This document shows positions 16,319 through 27,281 of a DNA stretch of 64,000 bases, one piece after another. A model generated the notes under the pieces. It ran no database searches and was not told the DNA's origin. It saw only the letters and a list, made by a program, of their open reading frames with translations. The stretch is from Meridianimarinicoccus roseus (GTDB lineage Bacteria; Pseudomonadota; Alphaproteobacteria; Rhodobacterales; Rhodobacteraceae). The position numbers and the translations under genes are program-made. The stretch spans positions 186,001 through 250,000 of the forward strand of contig NZ_QGKU01000048.1 of the NCBI RefSeq assembly GCF_003172915.1, written 5' to 3'. The stretch's first letter is position 1. Every line of letters starts with the position of its first letter.

Positions 16319-17809
16319 ATGCACGCGGATCACGCGACACGAAGCCTGCACGCGCTCGGCCTGCACGCGCAGGGCGGGCAGGACGCGCGGATCACTGGGC
16401 TTTCGGTGGACAGTCGGCAGGTCGCGCCGGGCCATCTGTTCGCGGCGCTGCCGGGTGCCAGCGTGCACGGTGCCACCTTCGTGGATGCGGCTCTGGCGCA
16501 GGGCGCGGCGGCGATCCTGACAGACCGCGCGGGGGCGGCGCTGGCGCAGGATGCGCTGGCGGATGCCGATGCCGCGCTGATCGTGGCCGAGGATCCGCGT
16601 CAGGCGCTGTCCTATGCCTGCGCGCTGTGGTTCGGCGGCCAGCCCGAAACTGTGGTCGCGGTGACCGGCACCAACGGCAAGACCTCGGTCGCGAGTTTTG
16701 CGCGTCAGATCTGGACGGCGCTCGGACGAGAGGCGGCCAATCTGGGCACCACCGGAGTGGAAGGCGCCTACGAGGCGCCGCTGGGTCACACCACGCCCGA
16801 CCCGATCACGCTGCATCGCCACCTTGCCGCGATGGCGCAAGCCGGGGTCACGCATCTGGCGATGGAAGCGTCGTCCCACGGGCTCGACCAGCGGCGGCTG
16901 GACGGGGTGCGGCTGGCGGCGGCGGGCTTTACCAATCTCAGCCAGGACCATCTCGACTACCACGAAACGATGGAGGCGTATTTCGACGCCAAGCGCGGCC
17001 TGTTCGACCGGTTGCTGCCGCAGGACGGCATCGTGGTGACCAATCTCGACGATCCCCGCGGCGCCGCGCTGGCCGAGGCGTCCACCGCGCGCGGGCAGGA
17101 AGTGATCGGCATCGGGCACCGCGAGGGCGCGCGCCTGCGGATCGAGGGGATGCGCTTCGACGCGACCGGGCAGGACCTGCGCTTCGGTTGGCAGGGCACC
17201 GCGCGGCAGATGCGGCTGAACCTGATCGGCGGTTTTCAGGCCGCGAACGTGCTGGTCGCGGCCGGACTGGTGATCGCTGGCGGCGAGGACCCGGACGAGG
17301 TGTTCGCGGCCCTGCCACGCCTGACCACTGTGCGCGGCCGGATGCAACTCGCCGCGACGCGCACCAACGGGGCGGCGGTGTTCGTGGACTATGCCCACAC
17401 GCCCGACGCTGTGGCCACCGCCCTGCAGGCGCTGCGCCCGCATGTCATGGGGCGGATCGTGCTGGTGTTCGGCGCGGGCGGGAACCGTGACACGGGCAAG
17501 CGTCTGCTGATGGGGCAGGCGGCGGCAGCCCATGCCGACACTGTGATCCTGACCGACGACAACCCGCGCCGCGAGGATCCGGCCGCGATCCGCGCGATGG
17601 TGCGCGACGGCTGCCCCGACGCGCTCGAGGTGGGTGACCGCGCCGAGGCGATCCTGCGCGGTGTCGATGCTGTCGGGCCCGGTGATGCGCTGCTGATTGC
17701 GGGCAAGGGCCACGAGACCGGCCAGATCATCGGCGACGACGTGTTCCCGTTCGACGACGTGGAACACGCCTCGGTCGCGGTGGCCGCGCTCGACGGGAAG
17801 CCGGTATGA
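16319..17809 (+). CDS. murE: UDP-MurNAc-L-Ala-D-Glu:meso-diaminopimelate ligase
   Basis: A 496-residue Mur ligase adding meso-diaminopimelate to UDP-MurNAc-dipeptide. The ATP-binding loop TGTNGKTSVA lies near residues 116-125, the central-domain carbamylated-lysine region and HLDYHETMEAYF follow, and the C-terminal DDNPR motif (near residue 405) marks specificity for meso-diaminopimelate over lysine. It overlaps murF by four bases (ATGA). Part of the uninterrupted mraZ-mraY string. Confidence 0.97.
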   Translation: MHADHATRSLHALGLHAQGGQDARITGLSVDSRQVAPGHLFAALPGASVHGATFVDAALAQGAAAILTDRAGAALAQDALADADAALIVAEDPRQALSYACALWFGGQPETVVAVTGTNGKTSVASFARQIWTALGREAANLGTTGVEGAYEAPLGHTTPDPITLHRHLAAMAQAGVTHLAMEASSHGLDQRRLDGVRLAAAGFTNLSQDHLDYHETMEAYFDAKRGLFDRLLPQDGIVVTNLDDPRGAALAEASTARGQEVIGIGHREGARLRIEGMRFDATGQDLRFGWQGTARQMRLNLIGGFQAANVLVAAGLVIAGGEDPDEVFAALPRLTTVRGRMQLAATRTNGAAVFVDYAHTPDAVATALQALRPHVMGRIVLVFGAGGNRDTGKRLLMGQAAAAHADTVILTDDNPRREDPAAIRAMVRDGCPDALEVGDRAEAILRGVDAVGPGDALLIAGKGHETGQIIGDDVFPFDDVEHASVAVAALDGKPV

Positions 17810-19320
17810 CCGCCGCGCTCTGGACCGCCGCCGAAGCTGCGGCAGCCACCGGCGGGCACACGGTGGGCGACTGGCAGGCCGTGGGCCTGTCTATCGACAC
17901 CCGCAGCATCGCGCCGGGCGAGATGTTCATCGCCCTGAAGGACGCGCGCGACGGCCATGATTACGTCGCCGATGCGCTGGCAAAGGGCGCGGCGGCGGCG
18001 CTGGTGTCGCGCCGGCCCGACGGCGTTCCCGCCGATGCGCCGCTGTTGGTCGTTCCCGACGTGCAGGCCGGGCTTGAGGCGCTGGCCCGCGCCGCGCGTG
18101 CGCGAACGCGGGCGATGGTCGTCGCCGTGACCGGGTCGGTGGGCAAGACCTCTACCAAGGAGATGCTCCGCGCCGCGCTCGCGCCGCTGGGCCGCGTCCA
18201 CGCCGCCGAGAAAAGCTTCAATAACCACTGGGGTGTGCCGCTAACTCTGGCGCGCTGCCCGGCCGATGCCGATTTCGCGGTGATCGAGATCGGCATGAAT
18301 CACCCCGGAGAGATCGCGCCGCTGGCCGCGCTAGCCCGGCCCGACGTGGCGCTTGTCACGACGGTGGCCGCCGCGCATCTTGAAGCTTTCGACGATGGAC
18401 TGGACGGCATCGCGCGGGAGAAGGCGTCGATCTTCACCGGGCTCGCGCAGGGCGGCATCGCGGTGCTGAACGGTGATCTGGACACCACGCCGATCCTTGT
18501 GGTCGGCGCGGGCGAGGCGCCGGTCCTGCGCTTCGGCATCGGGCCGGACTGCGATGCACGGCTGGCGGATCTGTCGGTGCAGGCCGGGCGGACGGTGGCC
18601 CACGCCTGGATCGAAGGTCAGGCGGTGCCGGTTATCCTGAACACGGCGGGGCGGCATTTCGCGATGAACGCGCTGGGGGCGCTATGCGCCGTACATGCGC
18701 TCGGGCTCGATCCCGTGCGCGCCGCGCGCGGTCTGGCGCGCTGGCAGCCGCCGGGCGGTCGCGGAACCCTGGAACGGGTCGTCCTGGACGAGGGCAGCGG
18801 CGCGGGCTTCGCGCTGATCGACGATGCCTACAACGCCAACCCGACTTCTGTCGGTGCCGCTCTGGAGGTGCTGGCCCTGCACGCACCGGAAAGCGGCGGG
18901 CGGCGCGTTGCCGTGCTGGGCGACATGCTGGAACTTGGCCCGGACGAGGCCGCGCTGCATGCCGCGCTGGCGGACCACCCGGCGATGGCGGCGGTGGACG
19001 TGGTGCATTGCGCGGGGCCGCGCATGGCGCATCTGTGGGCGGCGCTGCCCGAGGCCCGGCGCGGGCAGCGCGTGGCCGAGGCGGCGGCGCTGACCGACCG
19101 CCTGCCGGAGATCGCCGCGCCCGGCGACGTGGTGCTGGTCAAGGGATCGCTGGGCGCGCGGCTCGGTCCGGTGGTCGCGGCGCTGCGGGCGCTTGGCCGA
19201 GCCGCCGCGCCGGGCGCGCGGCGCGCCGGCAAAATCGGCACACCCGACCTCGACACCTCTGGCCCTGACACCTCTGGCCCCGACACATCCGGCCCCGACA
19301 CATCTGGAAAGACGATCTGA
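17806..19320 (+). CDS. murF: UDP-MurNAc-tripeptide:D-Ala-D-Ala ligase
   Basis: A 504-residue Mur ligase that completes the UDP-MurNAc pentapeptide. The P-loop [10 protein letters not shown] is near residues 108-117 and the central and C-terminal domains ([21 protein letters not shown]) are typical. It is about 30 residues longer than usual, because the C-terminus ends in four tandem DTSGP units (residues 483-501) and KTI, encoded by a 15-bp DNA repeat. This tail follows the last conserved helix and is unlikely to affect catalysis. The stop TGA shares its last base with the mraY start (TGATG), so the repeat lies just ahead of a coupled start. Confidence 0.97.
   Translation: MTAALWTAAEAAAATGGHTVGDWQAVGLSIDTRSIAPGEMFIALKDARDGHDYVADALAKGAAAALVSRRPDGVPADAPLLVVPDVQAGLEALARAARARTRAMVVAVTGSVGKTSTKEMLRAALAPLGRVHAAEKSFNNHWGVPLTLARCPADADFAVIEIGMNHPGEIAPLAALARPDVALVTTVAAAHLEAFDDGLDGIAREKASIFTGLAQGGIAVLNGDLDTTPILVVGAGEAPVLRFGIGPDCDARLADLSVQAGRTVAHAWIEGQAVPVILNTAGRHFAMNALGALCAVHALGLDPVRAARGLARWQPPGGRGTLERVVLDEGSGAGFALIDDAYNANPTSVGAALEVLALHAPESGGRRVAVLGDMLELGPDEAALHAALADHPAMAAVDVVHCAGPRMAHLWAALPEARRGQRVAEAAALTDRLPEIAAPGDVVLVKGSLGARLGPVVAALRALGRAAAPGARRAGKIGTPDLDTSGPDTSGPDTSGPDTSGKTI
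19252..19307 (+). repeat. 15-bp tandem repeat at the 3' end of murF
   Basis: Three full copies and one partial copy of a 15-bp unit beginning GACACCTCTGGCCC or GACACATCTGG, encoding DTSGP. Units are at 19252, 19267, 19282 and 19297. Because 15 is a multiple of three, copy-number change would lengthen or shorten the MurF tail without a frameshift. Confidence 0.9.
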
Positions 19321-20405
19321 TGCTCTACTGGCTTGCGGCCTTCTCCGACGGCGGCGACGCCTTCAACCTGTTCCGCTACATCACCTTCCGCGCCGGCGGT
19401 GCGTTCTTCACCGCGCTCCTCTTCGGCTTCCTGTTCGGTCGCCCGCTGATCGACCTGCTGCGCAAGCGCCAGCGCTTCGGGCAACCGATCCGCGACGACG
19501 GGCCGGAAAGCCACCTCGTGACCAAGGCAGGCACGCCGACCATGGGGGGCGTGCTGATCCTGGGTGCGCTGGTTGTGTCCACGCTGCTGTGGGCGCGGCT
19601 CGATACGCCCTATATCTGGATGGTGCTGCTGGTCACGATGGGCTTCGGCGCGATCGGCTTTGCGGACGATTACGCAAAGGTCAGCAAGAACAACACGAAG
19701 GGCGTCTCGGGGCGCACGCGCATGGCGCTGGGGTTGGGCATCGCGGCGGTGGCGGCCGGCTGGGCGATGCTGTTCCACCCGGCCGAGCTGACCGGGCAAC
19801 TGGCCTTCCCGCTGTTCAAGGAAATGCTGCTGAACCTCGGGCTGCTGTTCATCCCGTTCTCGATGCTGGTGATCGTGGGCGCGGCGAACGCGGTGAACCT
19901 CACGGACGGGCTCGACGGGCTGGCGATCATGCCGGTGATGATCGCGGCCTCCGCGCTGGGCGTGATCGCCTACGCGGTGGGGCGGGTCGATTTCAGCGAA
20001 TACCTGGATGTGCACTACGTGCCCGACACGGGCGAGCTTCTGATCTTCGTGGCCGGGCTGGTCGGCGGTGGGCTGGGGTTCCTGTGGTACAACGCGCCGC
20101 CCGCCGCGGTGTTCATGGGCGATACCGGGTCGCTGGCGCTGGGCGGCGCGCTCGGGGCGATCGCGGTGGCCACCAAGCATGAGATCGTGCTGTCCATCGT
20201 CGGCGGGCTGTTCGTCGTCGAGGCGCTGTCGGTGATCATCCAGGTTGCGTATTTCAAGCGCACCGGCAAACGGGTGTTCCTGATGGCGCCGATCCACCAC
20301 CATTTCGAGAAGAAGGGCTGGCAGGAGCCGCAGATCGTGATCCGGTTCTGGATCGTGTCGCTGATCCTCGCGCTGATCGGGCTGGCCACGCTGAAGATCC
20401 GCTGA
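19320..20405 (+). CDS. mraY: phospho-MurNAc-pentapeptide translocase MraY
   Basis: A 361-residue polytopic membrane enzyme that transfers phospho-MurNAc-pentapeptide to undecaprenyl phosphate, forming lipid I. About ten transmembrane segments are visible. The conserved cytoplasmic acidic motif FADDYAKV, the [10 protein letters not shown] stretch, FMGDTGS and the family HHHFEKKGW motif are all present. Length is standard. It begins one base inside the murF stop codon. A 149-bp gap with a CG-rich inverted repeat follows before murD. Confidence 0.97.
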   Translation: MLYWLAAFSDGGDAFNLFRYITFRAGGAFFTALLFGFLFGRPLIDLLRKRQRFGQPIRDDGPESHLVTKAGTPTMGGVLILGALVVSTLLWARLDTPYIWMVLLVTMGFGAIGFADDYAKVSKNNTKGVSGRTRMALGLGIAAVAAGWAMLFHPAELTGQLAFPLFKEMLLNLGLLFIPFSMLVIVGAANAVNLTDGLDGLAIMPVMIAASALGVIAYAVGRVDFSEYLDVHYVPDTGELLIFVAGLVGGGLGFLWYNAPPAAVFMGDTGSLALGGALGAIAVATKHEIVLSIVGGLFVVEALSVIIQVAYFKRTGKRVFLMAPIHHHFEKKGWQEPQIVIRFWIVSLILALIGLATLKIR

Positions 20406-20419
20406 TCCTGCCAACCGGA

Positions 20420-20441
20420 CCCGCGCGCGAACGCGCGCGGG
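20420..20441. repeat. perfect CG-rich inverted repeat between mraY and murD
   Basis: Ten-base arms (CCCGCGCGCG and its complement) around AA, 15 bp after the mraY stop. The arms are alternating C and G. There is no T-tract, so it is not a standard terminator; it may protect or process the mRNA at the mraY-murD junction. Confidence 0.5.
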
Positions 20442-20554
20442 ACGACATGTCCCCATGCCCGCGCTGGCGCGCGGCCACGGGGCCCGCCGCCCGGCTTGAC
20501 CGTTCCGCCCCGACGCGCGACACCGGCGCGTGACATCAGGCGGAAGGACAGCGC

Positions 20555-21958
20555 ATGATCCCGGTTTCCGGTTTCGACGATCTCAACGTGGCGGTGCTTG
20601 GCATGGGACGCTCGGGGCTTGCCGCGGCGCGCGCGCTGCGCGCGGGCGGCGCCGTGCCGCTGGCCTGGGACGACGGGGCCGAGGGCCGGGTGCGGGCCGA
20701 GGCCGAGGGCATCGCGCTGCGTGACCTGACCCGTCCCGGCGCCTTCGACGACATCGCCTGCCTCGTCGTCTCGCCCGGCATCCCGCATCTCTATCCTGCG
20801 CCCAACCCGGTGATCCGCGCCGCGCTGGAAGCCGGGGTGCCGGTGGACAACGACATCGGCCTGTTCTTCCGGTCGCTCGCCACGGACGGGTTCGCGGACC
20901 ACGACACGCCTCCGCGCGTGATCGCGGTGACCGGATCGAACGGCAAGTCCACCACGTCGGCGCTGATCCACCACTGCCTTCAGGCCGCGGGCGTGCCCGC
21001 GCAACTGGCCGGGAATATCGGCCGCGGGGTTCTCGACATCGACCCGCCGGGCGACGGTGCGGTCGTGGTGCTGGAACTGTCCTCATACCAGACCGACCTT
21101 GCCCGCGCGCTGACCCCGGACATCGCCGTCTTCACCAATCTGAGTCCTGATCACCTGGACCGGCATGGCGGCATGGGCGGCTATTTCGCGGCCAAGCGGC
21201 GGCTTTTCGCCGAAGGCGGACCGGACCGAGCGGTGATCGGCGTGGACGAGGCGGAGGGGCTGTTCCTTGCCGGGCAGATGGCCGAGGCTCCGGGCGATCC
21301 GCGCGTGATCCGCGTGTCGGTGGCGCGAAAACTGGCCGGGCCGGGCTGGAACGTGCATGCCCGCAAGGGGTTCCTGGCCGAGACGCGCAAGGGCAAGCAG
21401 ATCGGCAGCATCGACCTGCGCGGAATTCCGGGCCTGCCGGGCACCCACAACCACCAGAACGCCTGTGCCGCCTATGCCGCGCTACGGGCGCTGAACCTCG
21501 CCCCCCGTGCGATCGAGGCGGGGCTGCGCAGCTTCGCGGGCCTTGCCCATCGCAGCCAGACCGTCGCCACGCGCGCGGGTGTCACCTTCGTCAACGACAG
21601 CAAGGCAACCAACGTGGACAGCGCCGCGCAGGCCCTGCGCGCCTTTCCGCGCATCCGCTGGATCGCCGGCGGGCTGGGCAAGGAGGGCGGCATCGCGGCG
21701 CTGGCGCCCGACCTCGGGGCGGTGGTCAAGGCCTACCTGATCGGCCATTCGGCGCGCGATTTCGCGTTGCAGCTTGGCGTCATCCCGCACGAGATCTGCG
21801 AGACGCTGGACGCCGCGGTCGCCGCCGCTGCGGCAGAAGCGGAGCCGGGCGACACCGTGCTGCTGGCCCCCGCCGCGGCCAGTTTCGACCAGTTTCCCGA
21901 CTTCGAGAAGCGCGGCGAGGCCTTCATCGCCGCGGTGGCCGCGCTCGACGCGCGCTGA
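20555..21958 (+). CDS. murD: UDP-MurNAc-L-alanine:D-glutamate ligase
   Basis: A 467-residue Mur ligase adding D-glutamate to UDP-MurNAc-L-Ala. The N-terminal uracil-binding domain has [15 protein letters not shown], the ATP loop is [14 protein letters not shown] (near residues 126-139), and [15 protein letters not shown] marks the C-terminal domain. The ATG at 20555 has AAGGA seven bases upstream. Length is standard. The 149-bp gap before it may contain a separate promoter. Confidence 0.97.
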   Translation: MIPVSGFDDLNVAVLGMGRSGLAAARALRAGGAVPLAWDDGAEGRVRAEAEGIALRDLTRPGAFDDIACLVVSPGIPHLYPAPNPVIRAALEAGVPVDNDIGLFFRSLATDGFADHDTPPRVIAVTGSNGKSTTSALIHHCLQAAGVPAQLAGNIGRGVLDIDPPGDGAVVVLELSSYQTDLARALTPDIAVFTNLSPDHLDRHGGMGGYFAAKRRLFAEGGPDRAVIGVDEAEGLFLAGQMAEAPGDPRVIRVSVARKLAGPGWNVHARKGFLAETRKGKQIGSIDLRGIPGLPGTHNHQNACAAYAALRALNLAPRAIEAGLRSFAGLAHRSQTVATRAGVTFVNDSKATNVDSAAQALRAFPRIRWIAGGLGKEGGIAALAPDLGAVVKAYLIGHSARDFALQLGVIPHEICETLDAAVAAAAAEAEPGDTVLLAPAAASFDQFPDFEKRGEAFIAAVAALDAR

Positions 21959-22097
21959 AAGCCCGCCGGGGCCGTTTTGCTGGCGCGCGCCGCCGGTTTC
22001 CTGTATTATTGCCCGACAAGCCCGGACACACGGGCAGGCAGAGCAGACGACATATCCGGGCGGCGCGGGCGCCGTGCGGGACAGGACAGGCAGATCC

Positions 22098-23264
22098 ATG
22101 ACTGAAATGGTGCATGGCGCCGCCCCCGTCACGGTGGGCGAGCCGCTTCTTCCGAAATGGTGGCGGACCATCGACCGATGGACGCTCGTATGCGTGTGTG
22201 CGCTGTTCGGCATCGGGCTGCTGCTCGGGTTCGCCGCCTCGCCGCCGCTGGCCTACCGCAACGGTCTGGAGCCGTTCTTCTACGTCCAGCGGCAGGCGGT
22301 GTTCGGCGCGATGGGCTTCGTGGCGCTGCTGATCTGCTCCATGATGAGCCCGCAGCAGGTGCGCCGGGCGGGCGTGATCGCCTTCGTGCTGACCTTCGCC
22401 GCGCTGTGCCTGCTGCCGTTCTTCGGGACCAATTTCGGCAAGGGCGCGATCCGCTGGTATTCGCTGGGCTTCGGGTCGTTTCAGCCGTCCGAGTTCCTCA
22501 AGCCCGCCTACGTGATCCTGGCCGCCTGGCTGATGGCCGCCTCGCAGGACCTTGGCGGGCCGCCGGGGCGGTCGATCTCGGCCCTGCTGACCACGGTGAT
22601 CGTCGGCATCCTCGCCATGCAGCCCGATTACGGTCAGGCCAGCCTGATCCTGTTCGGCTGGGGGGTGATGTATTTCGTGGCCGGCGCGCCGATGTTGCTG
22701 ATGGTGGCCATCGCCGGGCTGGTCGTGGCGGGCGGGGTCGCGGCCTACAACGCGTCCGAGCACGTCGCGCGGCGGATCGACGGGTATCTGTCGGCCGAGA
22801 TCGACCCGAACACGCAGATCGGCTATGCCGCGAACGCGATCCGCGAGGGCGGCGTTTTCGGCGTCGGCGTCGGCGAGGGTGAGGTGAAGTCCTACCTGCC
22901 TGACGCGCATACCGACTTCATCATCGCCGTCGCGGCCGAGGAGTACGGCCTGATCCTTGTGCTGATCATCGTCGCGCTCTACGCGACGGTGACGCTGCGC
23001 TCGCTGGCGCGGCTGCTGCGCGAACGCGACCCGTTCGTGCGCTATGCCGGCACCGGGCTGGCCTGCGTGCTGGGAATGCAGGCGATGATCAACATCGGCG
23101 TGGCGGTGCGGCTGCTGCCCACCAAGGGCATGACGCTGCCCTTCGTGTCCTATGGCGGATCTTCGGTGATCGCGGCGGGGATCACCGTGGGGATGCTGCT
23201 GGCGCTGACCCGGACACGTCCGCAGGGCCGGATGGAAGACCTGCTGCGGCGCCGGGCGGGCTGA
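22098..23264 (+). CDS. ftsW: lipid II polymerase FtsW (SEDS family)
   Basis: A 388-residue SEDS glycosyltransferase that polymerises lipid II at the septum with FtsI. About ten transmembrane helices are visible; family signatures include the [11 protein letters not shown] stretch, the essential acidic QPDYGQA region and the late FVSYGGSS motif. The ATG at 22098 lies after an AGGACAGGCAGATCC leader; the open frame extending up to 21774 overlaps murD antisense to nothing and is not conserved in character. A 139-bp gap separates it from murD, with a TATTAT box (22004-22009) that could be a -10 element. murG starts two bases after its stop. Confidence 0.96.
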   Translation: MTEMVHGAAPVTVGEPLLPKWWRTIDRWTLVCVCALFGIGLLLGFAASPPLAYRNGLEPFFYVQRQAVFGAMGFVALLICSMMSPQQVRRAGVIAFVLTFAALCLLPFFGTNFGKGAIRWYSLGFGSFQPSEFLKPAYVILAAWLMAASQDLGGPPGRSISALLTTVIVGILAMQPDYGQASLILFGWGVMYFVAGAPMLLMVAIAGLVVAGGVAAYNASEHVARRIDGYLSAEIDPNTQIGYAANAIREGGVFGVGVGEGEVKSYLPDAHTDFIIAVAAEEYGLILVLIIVALYATVTLRSLARLLRERDPFVRYAGTGLACVLGMQAMINIGVAVRLLPTKGMTLPFVSYGGSSVIAAGITVGMLLALTRTRPQGRMEDLLRRRAG

Positions 23265-23266
23265 GC

Positions 23267-24376
23267 GTGGCGCGGCTTCTCGTGATCGCGGCGGGCGGCA
23301 CCGGCGGGCACATGTTCCCCGCACAGGCGCTGGCCGAGGAAATGCTGGCCCGCGGCTGGCGCGTGAAGCTGTCCACCGACGAACGCGGCGCGCGCTATGC
23401 CGGGGGGTTTCCCGAGGCGGTGACGATCGACAAGGTCCGCTCGGCCACCTTCGCGCGCGGCGGCGCGCTGGCAAAGGCCGCCGTGCCGCTGCGCATCGCG
23501 GGCGGGGTGCTGTCGGCGGCGGCGGCGATGCGGCGCGACCGGCCCGCCATCGTGGTGGGCTTCGGCGGCTACCCGTCTATCCCGGCGCTGGCGGCGGCGA
23601 CGCTGCTGCGCCTGCCGCGAATGATCCACGAACAGAACGGCGTTCTGGGGCGCGTGAACACCGCCTTCGCCCGGCGCGTGCAGATGGTCGCCTGCGGCAC
23701 CTGGCCGACCGATCTGCCGGGCGGCACGGCGCACGAATTCACCGGTAACCCGGTGCGCGGGGCCGTGCTCGCCAAGGCGGGCGCGCCCTACATCCCGCCC
23801 GGCGACTACCCGATGAGCCTGCTGGTGATCGGTGGCAGCCAGGGCGCCCGCATCCTGTCCGACACCGTCCCGGAGGCCATCGCCGCCCTGCCCGACGACC
23901 TGCGCGGCCGTCTGCGGGTGTCGCATCAGGCCCGCGGCGAGGACGAGGCCCGCGTGAAGGATTTCTATGCCGGACACGCCATCACGGCCGAGGTGCGCCC
24001 TTTCTTCACCGACCTGCCGACCCGCATGGCCGAGGCGCAATTGGTGATCTCGCGCTCGGGCGCCTCGTCGGTCGCGGACATCTCGGTCATCGGGCGCCCG
24101 TCGATCCTGATCCCCTATGCCGCCGCCACGGGCGATCACCAGGCCGCAAACGCGCGCGGGCTCGCGCAGGCCGACGCGGCCATCGTGATCCCGGAACGCA
24201 GGCTGGTTTCCGCCGACCTCGCCGGGCATATCGCAGCGGTTCTGCAACACCCGGGCGCGGCGATAAAGATGGCGCATGGCGCTTTGGATCAGGGCAGGCC
24301 AGACGCCACGCAGCGCCTTGCCGCCCTTGTGGAACGGCTGAGCAGCACACAAGAAACGGGACAGGCACGCACATGA
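23267..24376 (+). CDS. murG: UDP-GlcNAc:lipid I N-acetylglucosaminyltransferase MurG
   Basis: A 369-residue GT-B glycosyltransferase of the inner membrane's cytoplasmic face that turns lipid I into lipid II. The N-terminal [10 protein letters not shown] loop is at about residues 9-18 and the second glycine loop GGSQGAR near 190; the donor site SRSGASSV is near residue 263. The start is a GTG two bases after the ftsW stop. The stop overlaps the murC start (ATGA). Confidence 0.97.
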   Translation: MARLLVIAAGGTGGHMFPAQALAEEMLARGWRVKLSTDERGARYAGGFPEAVTIDKVRSATFARGGALAKAAVPLRIAGGVLSAAAAMRRDRPAIVVGFGGYPSIPALAAATLLRLPRMIHEQNGVLGRVNTAFARRVQMVACGTWPTDLPGGTAHEFTGNPVRGAVLAKAGAPYIPPGDYPMSLLVIGGSQGARILSDTVPEAIAALPDDLRGRLRVSHQARGEDEARVKDFYAGHAITAEVRPFFTDLPTRMAEAQLVISRSGASSVADISVIGRPSILIPYAAATGDHQAANARGLAQADAAIVIPERRLVSADLAGHIAAVLQHPGAAIKMAHGALDQGRPDATQRLAALVERLSSTQETGQART

Positions 24377-25794
24377 AACACTGGGAAGCACGGATGAACG
24401 CGGCAACGAAACTGCCCCTCGAACTGGGCGCGATCCACTTCGTCGGCATCGGCGGCATCGGCATGTCCGGCATTGCCGAGGTGCTGCTGAACCACGGCTA
24501 CCAGGTGCAGGGCTCCGACCTCAAGGCCAGCAAGATCACCGACCGGCTGGCCGGGCTCGGCGCGAAGATCTTCATCGGTCAGGCGGCCGGGAACCTCGCC
24601 GAAGCCGAGGTCGTGGTGATCTCGTCCGCGATCAAGCCCGGCAACGCCGAACTGGACGAGGCGCGCCGCCGCGGCCTTCCCGTGGTGCGCCGGGCCGAGA
24701 TGCTGGCCGAACTGATGCGGATGAAATCCAACATCGCGGTCGCCGGCACGCATGGCAAGACCACCACCACCACGATGGTCGCCACGCTGCTGGACGCGGG
24801 CGGGATCGATCCGACCGTCATCAACGGTGGGGTGATCCATGCCTACGGGTCCAATGCGCGGATGGGGCAGGGCGAATGGATGGTGGTGGAGGCCGACGAG
24901 TCGGACGGCTCGTTCAACCGCCTGCCAGCGACCATCGCCATCGTTACCAACATCGACCCCGAACACATGGAACACTGGGGCGATTTCGATCGCCTGCGCG
25001 ACGGCTTCCACGATTTCGTCTCCCGCATCCCGTTCTACGGACTGGCGGTGTGTTGCACCGATCACGCCGAGGTGCAGGCGCTGGTGGGGCGGGTGGCCGA
25101 CCGCCGGGTGCGCACCTTCGGCTTCAACGCGCAGGCCGATGTGCGCGCGGTCAACCTGCGCTATGAAGGCGGCGCGGCGCATTTCGACATCGTGCTGGCC
25201 TACGAGGACACGCGCATCGACGGCTGCGTGCTGCCGATGCCGGGCGATCACAACGTGTCGAACGCGCTCGCGGCGGTGGCCGTGGCGCGGCATCTGGGCA
25301 TGAAGCGCGACCAGATCCGCGATGCGCTTGCGGCCTTCAAGGGCGTGAACCGACGGTTCACGAAGGTGGGCGAGGTGGGCGGCGTGACCATAATCGACGA
25401 TTATGGCCACCACCCGGTGGAAATCGCCGCCGTGCTGAAGGCGGCGCGGCAGTCCACCAGCGGCCGGGTGATCGCCGTGCACCAGCCGCACCGCTACTCG
25501 CGGCTGCATTCGCTGTTCGAGGATTTCTGCACCTGCTTCAACGACGCAGATGTCGTGGGCATCGCCGAGGTGTTCGCGGCGGGCGAGGAACCGATCGAGG
25601 GCGCAAGCCGCGCGTCGCTCGTCGCCGGGCTGATCGCCCACGGCCACCGCCACGCGCGCGAGGTGATGTCGGAGGACGACCTGGAACGGCTGGTGCGCGA
25701 ACAGGCCCGCCCGGGCGACATGGTGGTATGCCTCGGCGCGGGCACGATCAGCGCCTGGGCGAATGCGTTGCCGGGCAGGCTCGACCGCGCCTGA
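24373..25794 (+). CDS. murC: UDP-MurNAc:L-alanine ligase
   Basis: A 473-residue Mur ligase that starts the stem peptide by adding L-alanine to UDP-MurNAc. The N-terminal domain has [15 protein letters not shown], the ATP loop is [12 protein letters not shown] (near residues 124-135), and [10 protein letters not shown] marks the C-terminal domain. The start at 24373 overlaps the murG stop; an internal ATG at 24394 (MNAATKLP) is an alternative, seven residues shorter. This gene ends the first uninterrupted block of the cluster; a REP-like hairpin follows within ten bases. Confidence 0.97.
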   Translation: MKHWEARMNAATKLPLELGAIHFVGIGGIGMSGIAEVLLNHGYQVQGSDLKASKITDRLAGLGAKIFIGQAAGNLAEAEVVVISSAIKPGNAELDEARRRGLPVVRRAEMLAELMRMKSNIAVAGTHGKTTTTTMVATLLDAGGIDPTVINGGVIHAYGSNARMGQGEWMVVEADESDGSFNRLPATIAIVTNIDPEHMEHWGDFDRLRDGFHDFVSRIPFYGLAVCCTDHAEVQALVGRVADRRVRTFGFNAQADVRAVNLRYEGGAAHFDIVLAYEDTRIDGCVLPMPGDHNVSNALAAVAVARHLGMKRDQIRDALAAFKGVNRRFTKVGEVGGVTIIDDYGHHPVEIAAVLKAARQSTSGRVIAVHQPHRYSRLHSLFEDFCTCFNDADVVGIAEVFAAGEEPIEGASRASLVAGLIAHGHRHAREVMSEDDLERLVREQARPGDMVVCLGAGTISAWANALPGRLDRA

Positions 25795-25798
25795 CGGG

Positions 25799-25825
25799 CG
25801 CCGGCGGGGTAAAACCCCGCCCTAC
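25799..25825. repeat. REP-like palindrome after murC
   Basis: GGCGGGGT and its complement around AAA (25803-25821), flanked by CC and CTACG. The form GTAGGGCGGGGTTT...CCCCGCC is one I recognise as a recurrent intergenic palindrome in Rhodobacterales genomes. Only one copy is seen in this window. It may also end the murC transcript, although no T-tract follows. Confidence 0.5.
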
Positions 25826-26060
25826 GCTGTTGATGCGGCGCGCCCTCGCGAAGGGCGCGGCCCGCAACCGGCTCGGAAGCTCCGGCCCGGTGGTTCTGTC
25901 GCAAATCCTTCACATTGCGCTGTTAACGATTTTCGCGTGGCGCATGTTTCAGGCATTGCGATCGTTCGGTCGCAGCATTGCCACTCCGATTAGGAATACA
26001 GCTTGTTCTCGTTCCGCCGACCCTCCTGGACTCGGCGCCAACATTTTCGCGGAGTTACCC

Positions 26061-26636
26061 ATGAAGACGTATTTTGCAGCTGCAAGCCTTGCCTGTCTGC
26101 CAACCTTCCTGCCGACGTACTTGTCCGCCCTGACGCTCGAGTCCTTCGACCTCAGGATCGTCGAAGTCGTGGAGGTCGCCCGGCTGAGAGATGCCGCCCC
26201 TGTCCCCGGGCCGGAACTGTCGCGGAACGCGTGGATTTTCGACATGCTGTCTCCGACCTCGTTCCGCATCACCTCGGACCCTTCGCAGGAGCCGCAGAAC
26301 CTGCAATTCCGGTATTTCAACACCTATGTCTTCATCAGCGACCTGCGCTACGCCGGGATACCGACCCCGGCCGATCCGCTGACGCTCACCCTGATCGACG
26401 GGGATGCGACGGACATCACGGCGATCACGGCGGATGTGGCCACAACGGGCTTTGGCATCCCCGGCATGGCCTTCAACATTCTTGGCGAGGGAAGCGGTTT
26501 CGGGCAGGTCGATCCCGTCGAGAGCTGGACCTTCTCCTTCACGACGGATGTCGCGCCGGTGCCGCTTCCCGGTTCCCTGCCCCTGCTGGCCGTTGCGGTC
26601 GGTGCGCTCGGTGCCCGGCGCGCCTTGCGCGCTTGA
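26061..26636 (+). CDS. VPLP-CTERM secreted protein of unknown function
   Basis: A 191-residue exported protein. A signal peptide covers about residues 1-23. The mature part is beta-rich with no domain I recognise. The C-terminus has the VPLPGSLPLLAVAVGALGAR sorting tag: a VPLP motif, a hydrophobic helix and a basic end. Such tags are recognised by exosortase in the related PEP-CTERM system and cleaved during delivery to the cell surface; the VPLPA variant is common in Rhodobacteraceae. No exosortase gene is in the window. The ATG at 26061 has GGAG eight bases upstream. It sits between murC and murB, which is not a usual dcw position. The 266-bp upstream gap is less GC-rich and contains a GTTAAC at 25924-25929. 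Confidence 0.75.
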   Translation: MKTYFAAASLACLPTFLPTYLSALTLESFDLRIVEVVEVARLRDAAPVPGPELSRNAWIFDMLSPTSFRITSDPSQEPQNLQFRYFNTYVFISDLRYAGIPTPADPLTLTLIDGDATDITAITADVATTGFGIPGMAFNILGEGSGFGQVDPVESWTFSFTTDVAPVPLPGSLPLLAVAVGALGARRALRA

Positions 26637-26825
26637 AACTCCCGGCGCGCCATGGCGGGTCGGCTCTGGCGGCATGCTGGATCGCGCCGGATTGCAAGGC
26701 GGGACGCGCCGGGGCACTGCGCGCGTTTCGTTCAAGACCCGCTGCGCCCCACGATCCGCACCGGTGGCCGAAACCTCTCCAGCGCCTTGTGCCCTAGAGC
26801 GTTTTGTAATCTGCGTGACGCCGCC

Positions 26826-27281
26826 TTACTCGATCCGGGGCTCCAGCACATACTCCACCGTCTTGGCCGCGTCGCGGTCATTGCCCATCAGGTAGACCCG
26901 CAGCACGTAGTCGCCGCTTTCCGGCAGGACCACGCTGCCGTTGCCGTCCGGCAGCGACGACCCGACGAGGATTGCCACGCCGTCGCTGCCGGGCGGCAGG
27001 ACATTGGCGTAGACGCTGCCATGCCCGTCACCGCCGGTGGCTTCAAGCGTGAAGGACAGGGTCTGCCCCTGCCGTGCGACAAGAACGTAGTCGCGATAGT
27101 CCCGACCGTTCAGCGCGTCCGCGACGGTGGCCGAATTCGCGCCGGTTGCGAAGCGGATCGCCGCACGCTCCTGCGCCGGGGCCGGGCCCGGCAGGGACAG
27201 CGCGAGGCAGGCGCACAGGATCGCGGCGGGCCGACTGCGCAGGCGGCCTGTCGCCGCGCGACGCTCAGAGCGCGCCTTCAT
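26826..27281 (-). CDS. PliG-like putative lysozyme inhibitor, secreted
   Basis: A 151-residue exported protein with a signal peptide ending near residue 37 (GPAPAQ). The mature part resembles PliG, the periplasmic inhibitor of goose-type lysozyme: a phenylalanine-glycine start (RFATGANSATVADAL), the GRDYRDYVLVARQGQTL block, the LPESGDYVLRVYL block and the following RND-like MGNDRDAAKTVEY. These match the PliG pattern of beta-strands as I remember it; I give moderate confidence. It starts 17 bp inside the end of the lipoprotein gene upstream, so the two are translationally linked. The stop is at 26826. It is oriented against the dcw cluster. Confidence 0.55.
   Translation of the reverse strand: MKARSERRAATGRLRSRPAAILCACLALSLPGPAPAQERAAIRFATGANSATVADALNGRDYRDYVLVARQGQTLSFTLEATGGDGHGSVYANVLPPGSDGVAILVGSSLPDGNGSVVLPESGDYVLRVYLMGNDRDAAKTVEYVLEPRIE

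Noticed and set aside
25924-25929. GTTAAC upstream of the first CTERM gene, and again at 61206-61211 upstream of the second, as possible CtrA sites
   Set aside because: Only half-sites: no second TTAA at the seven-base spacing, and the flanks of the two sites do not match.
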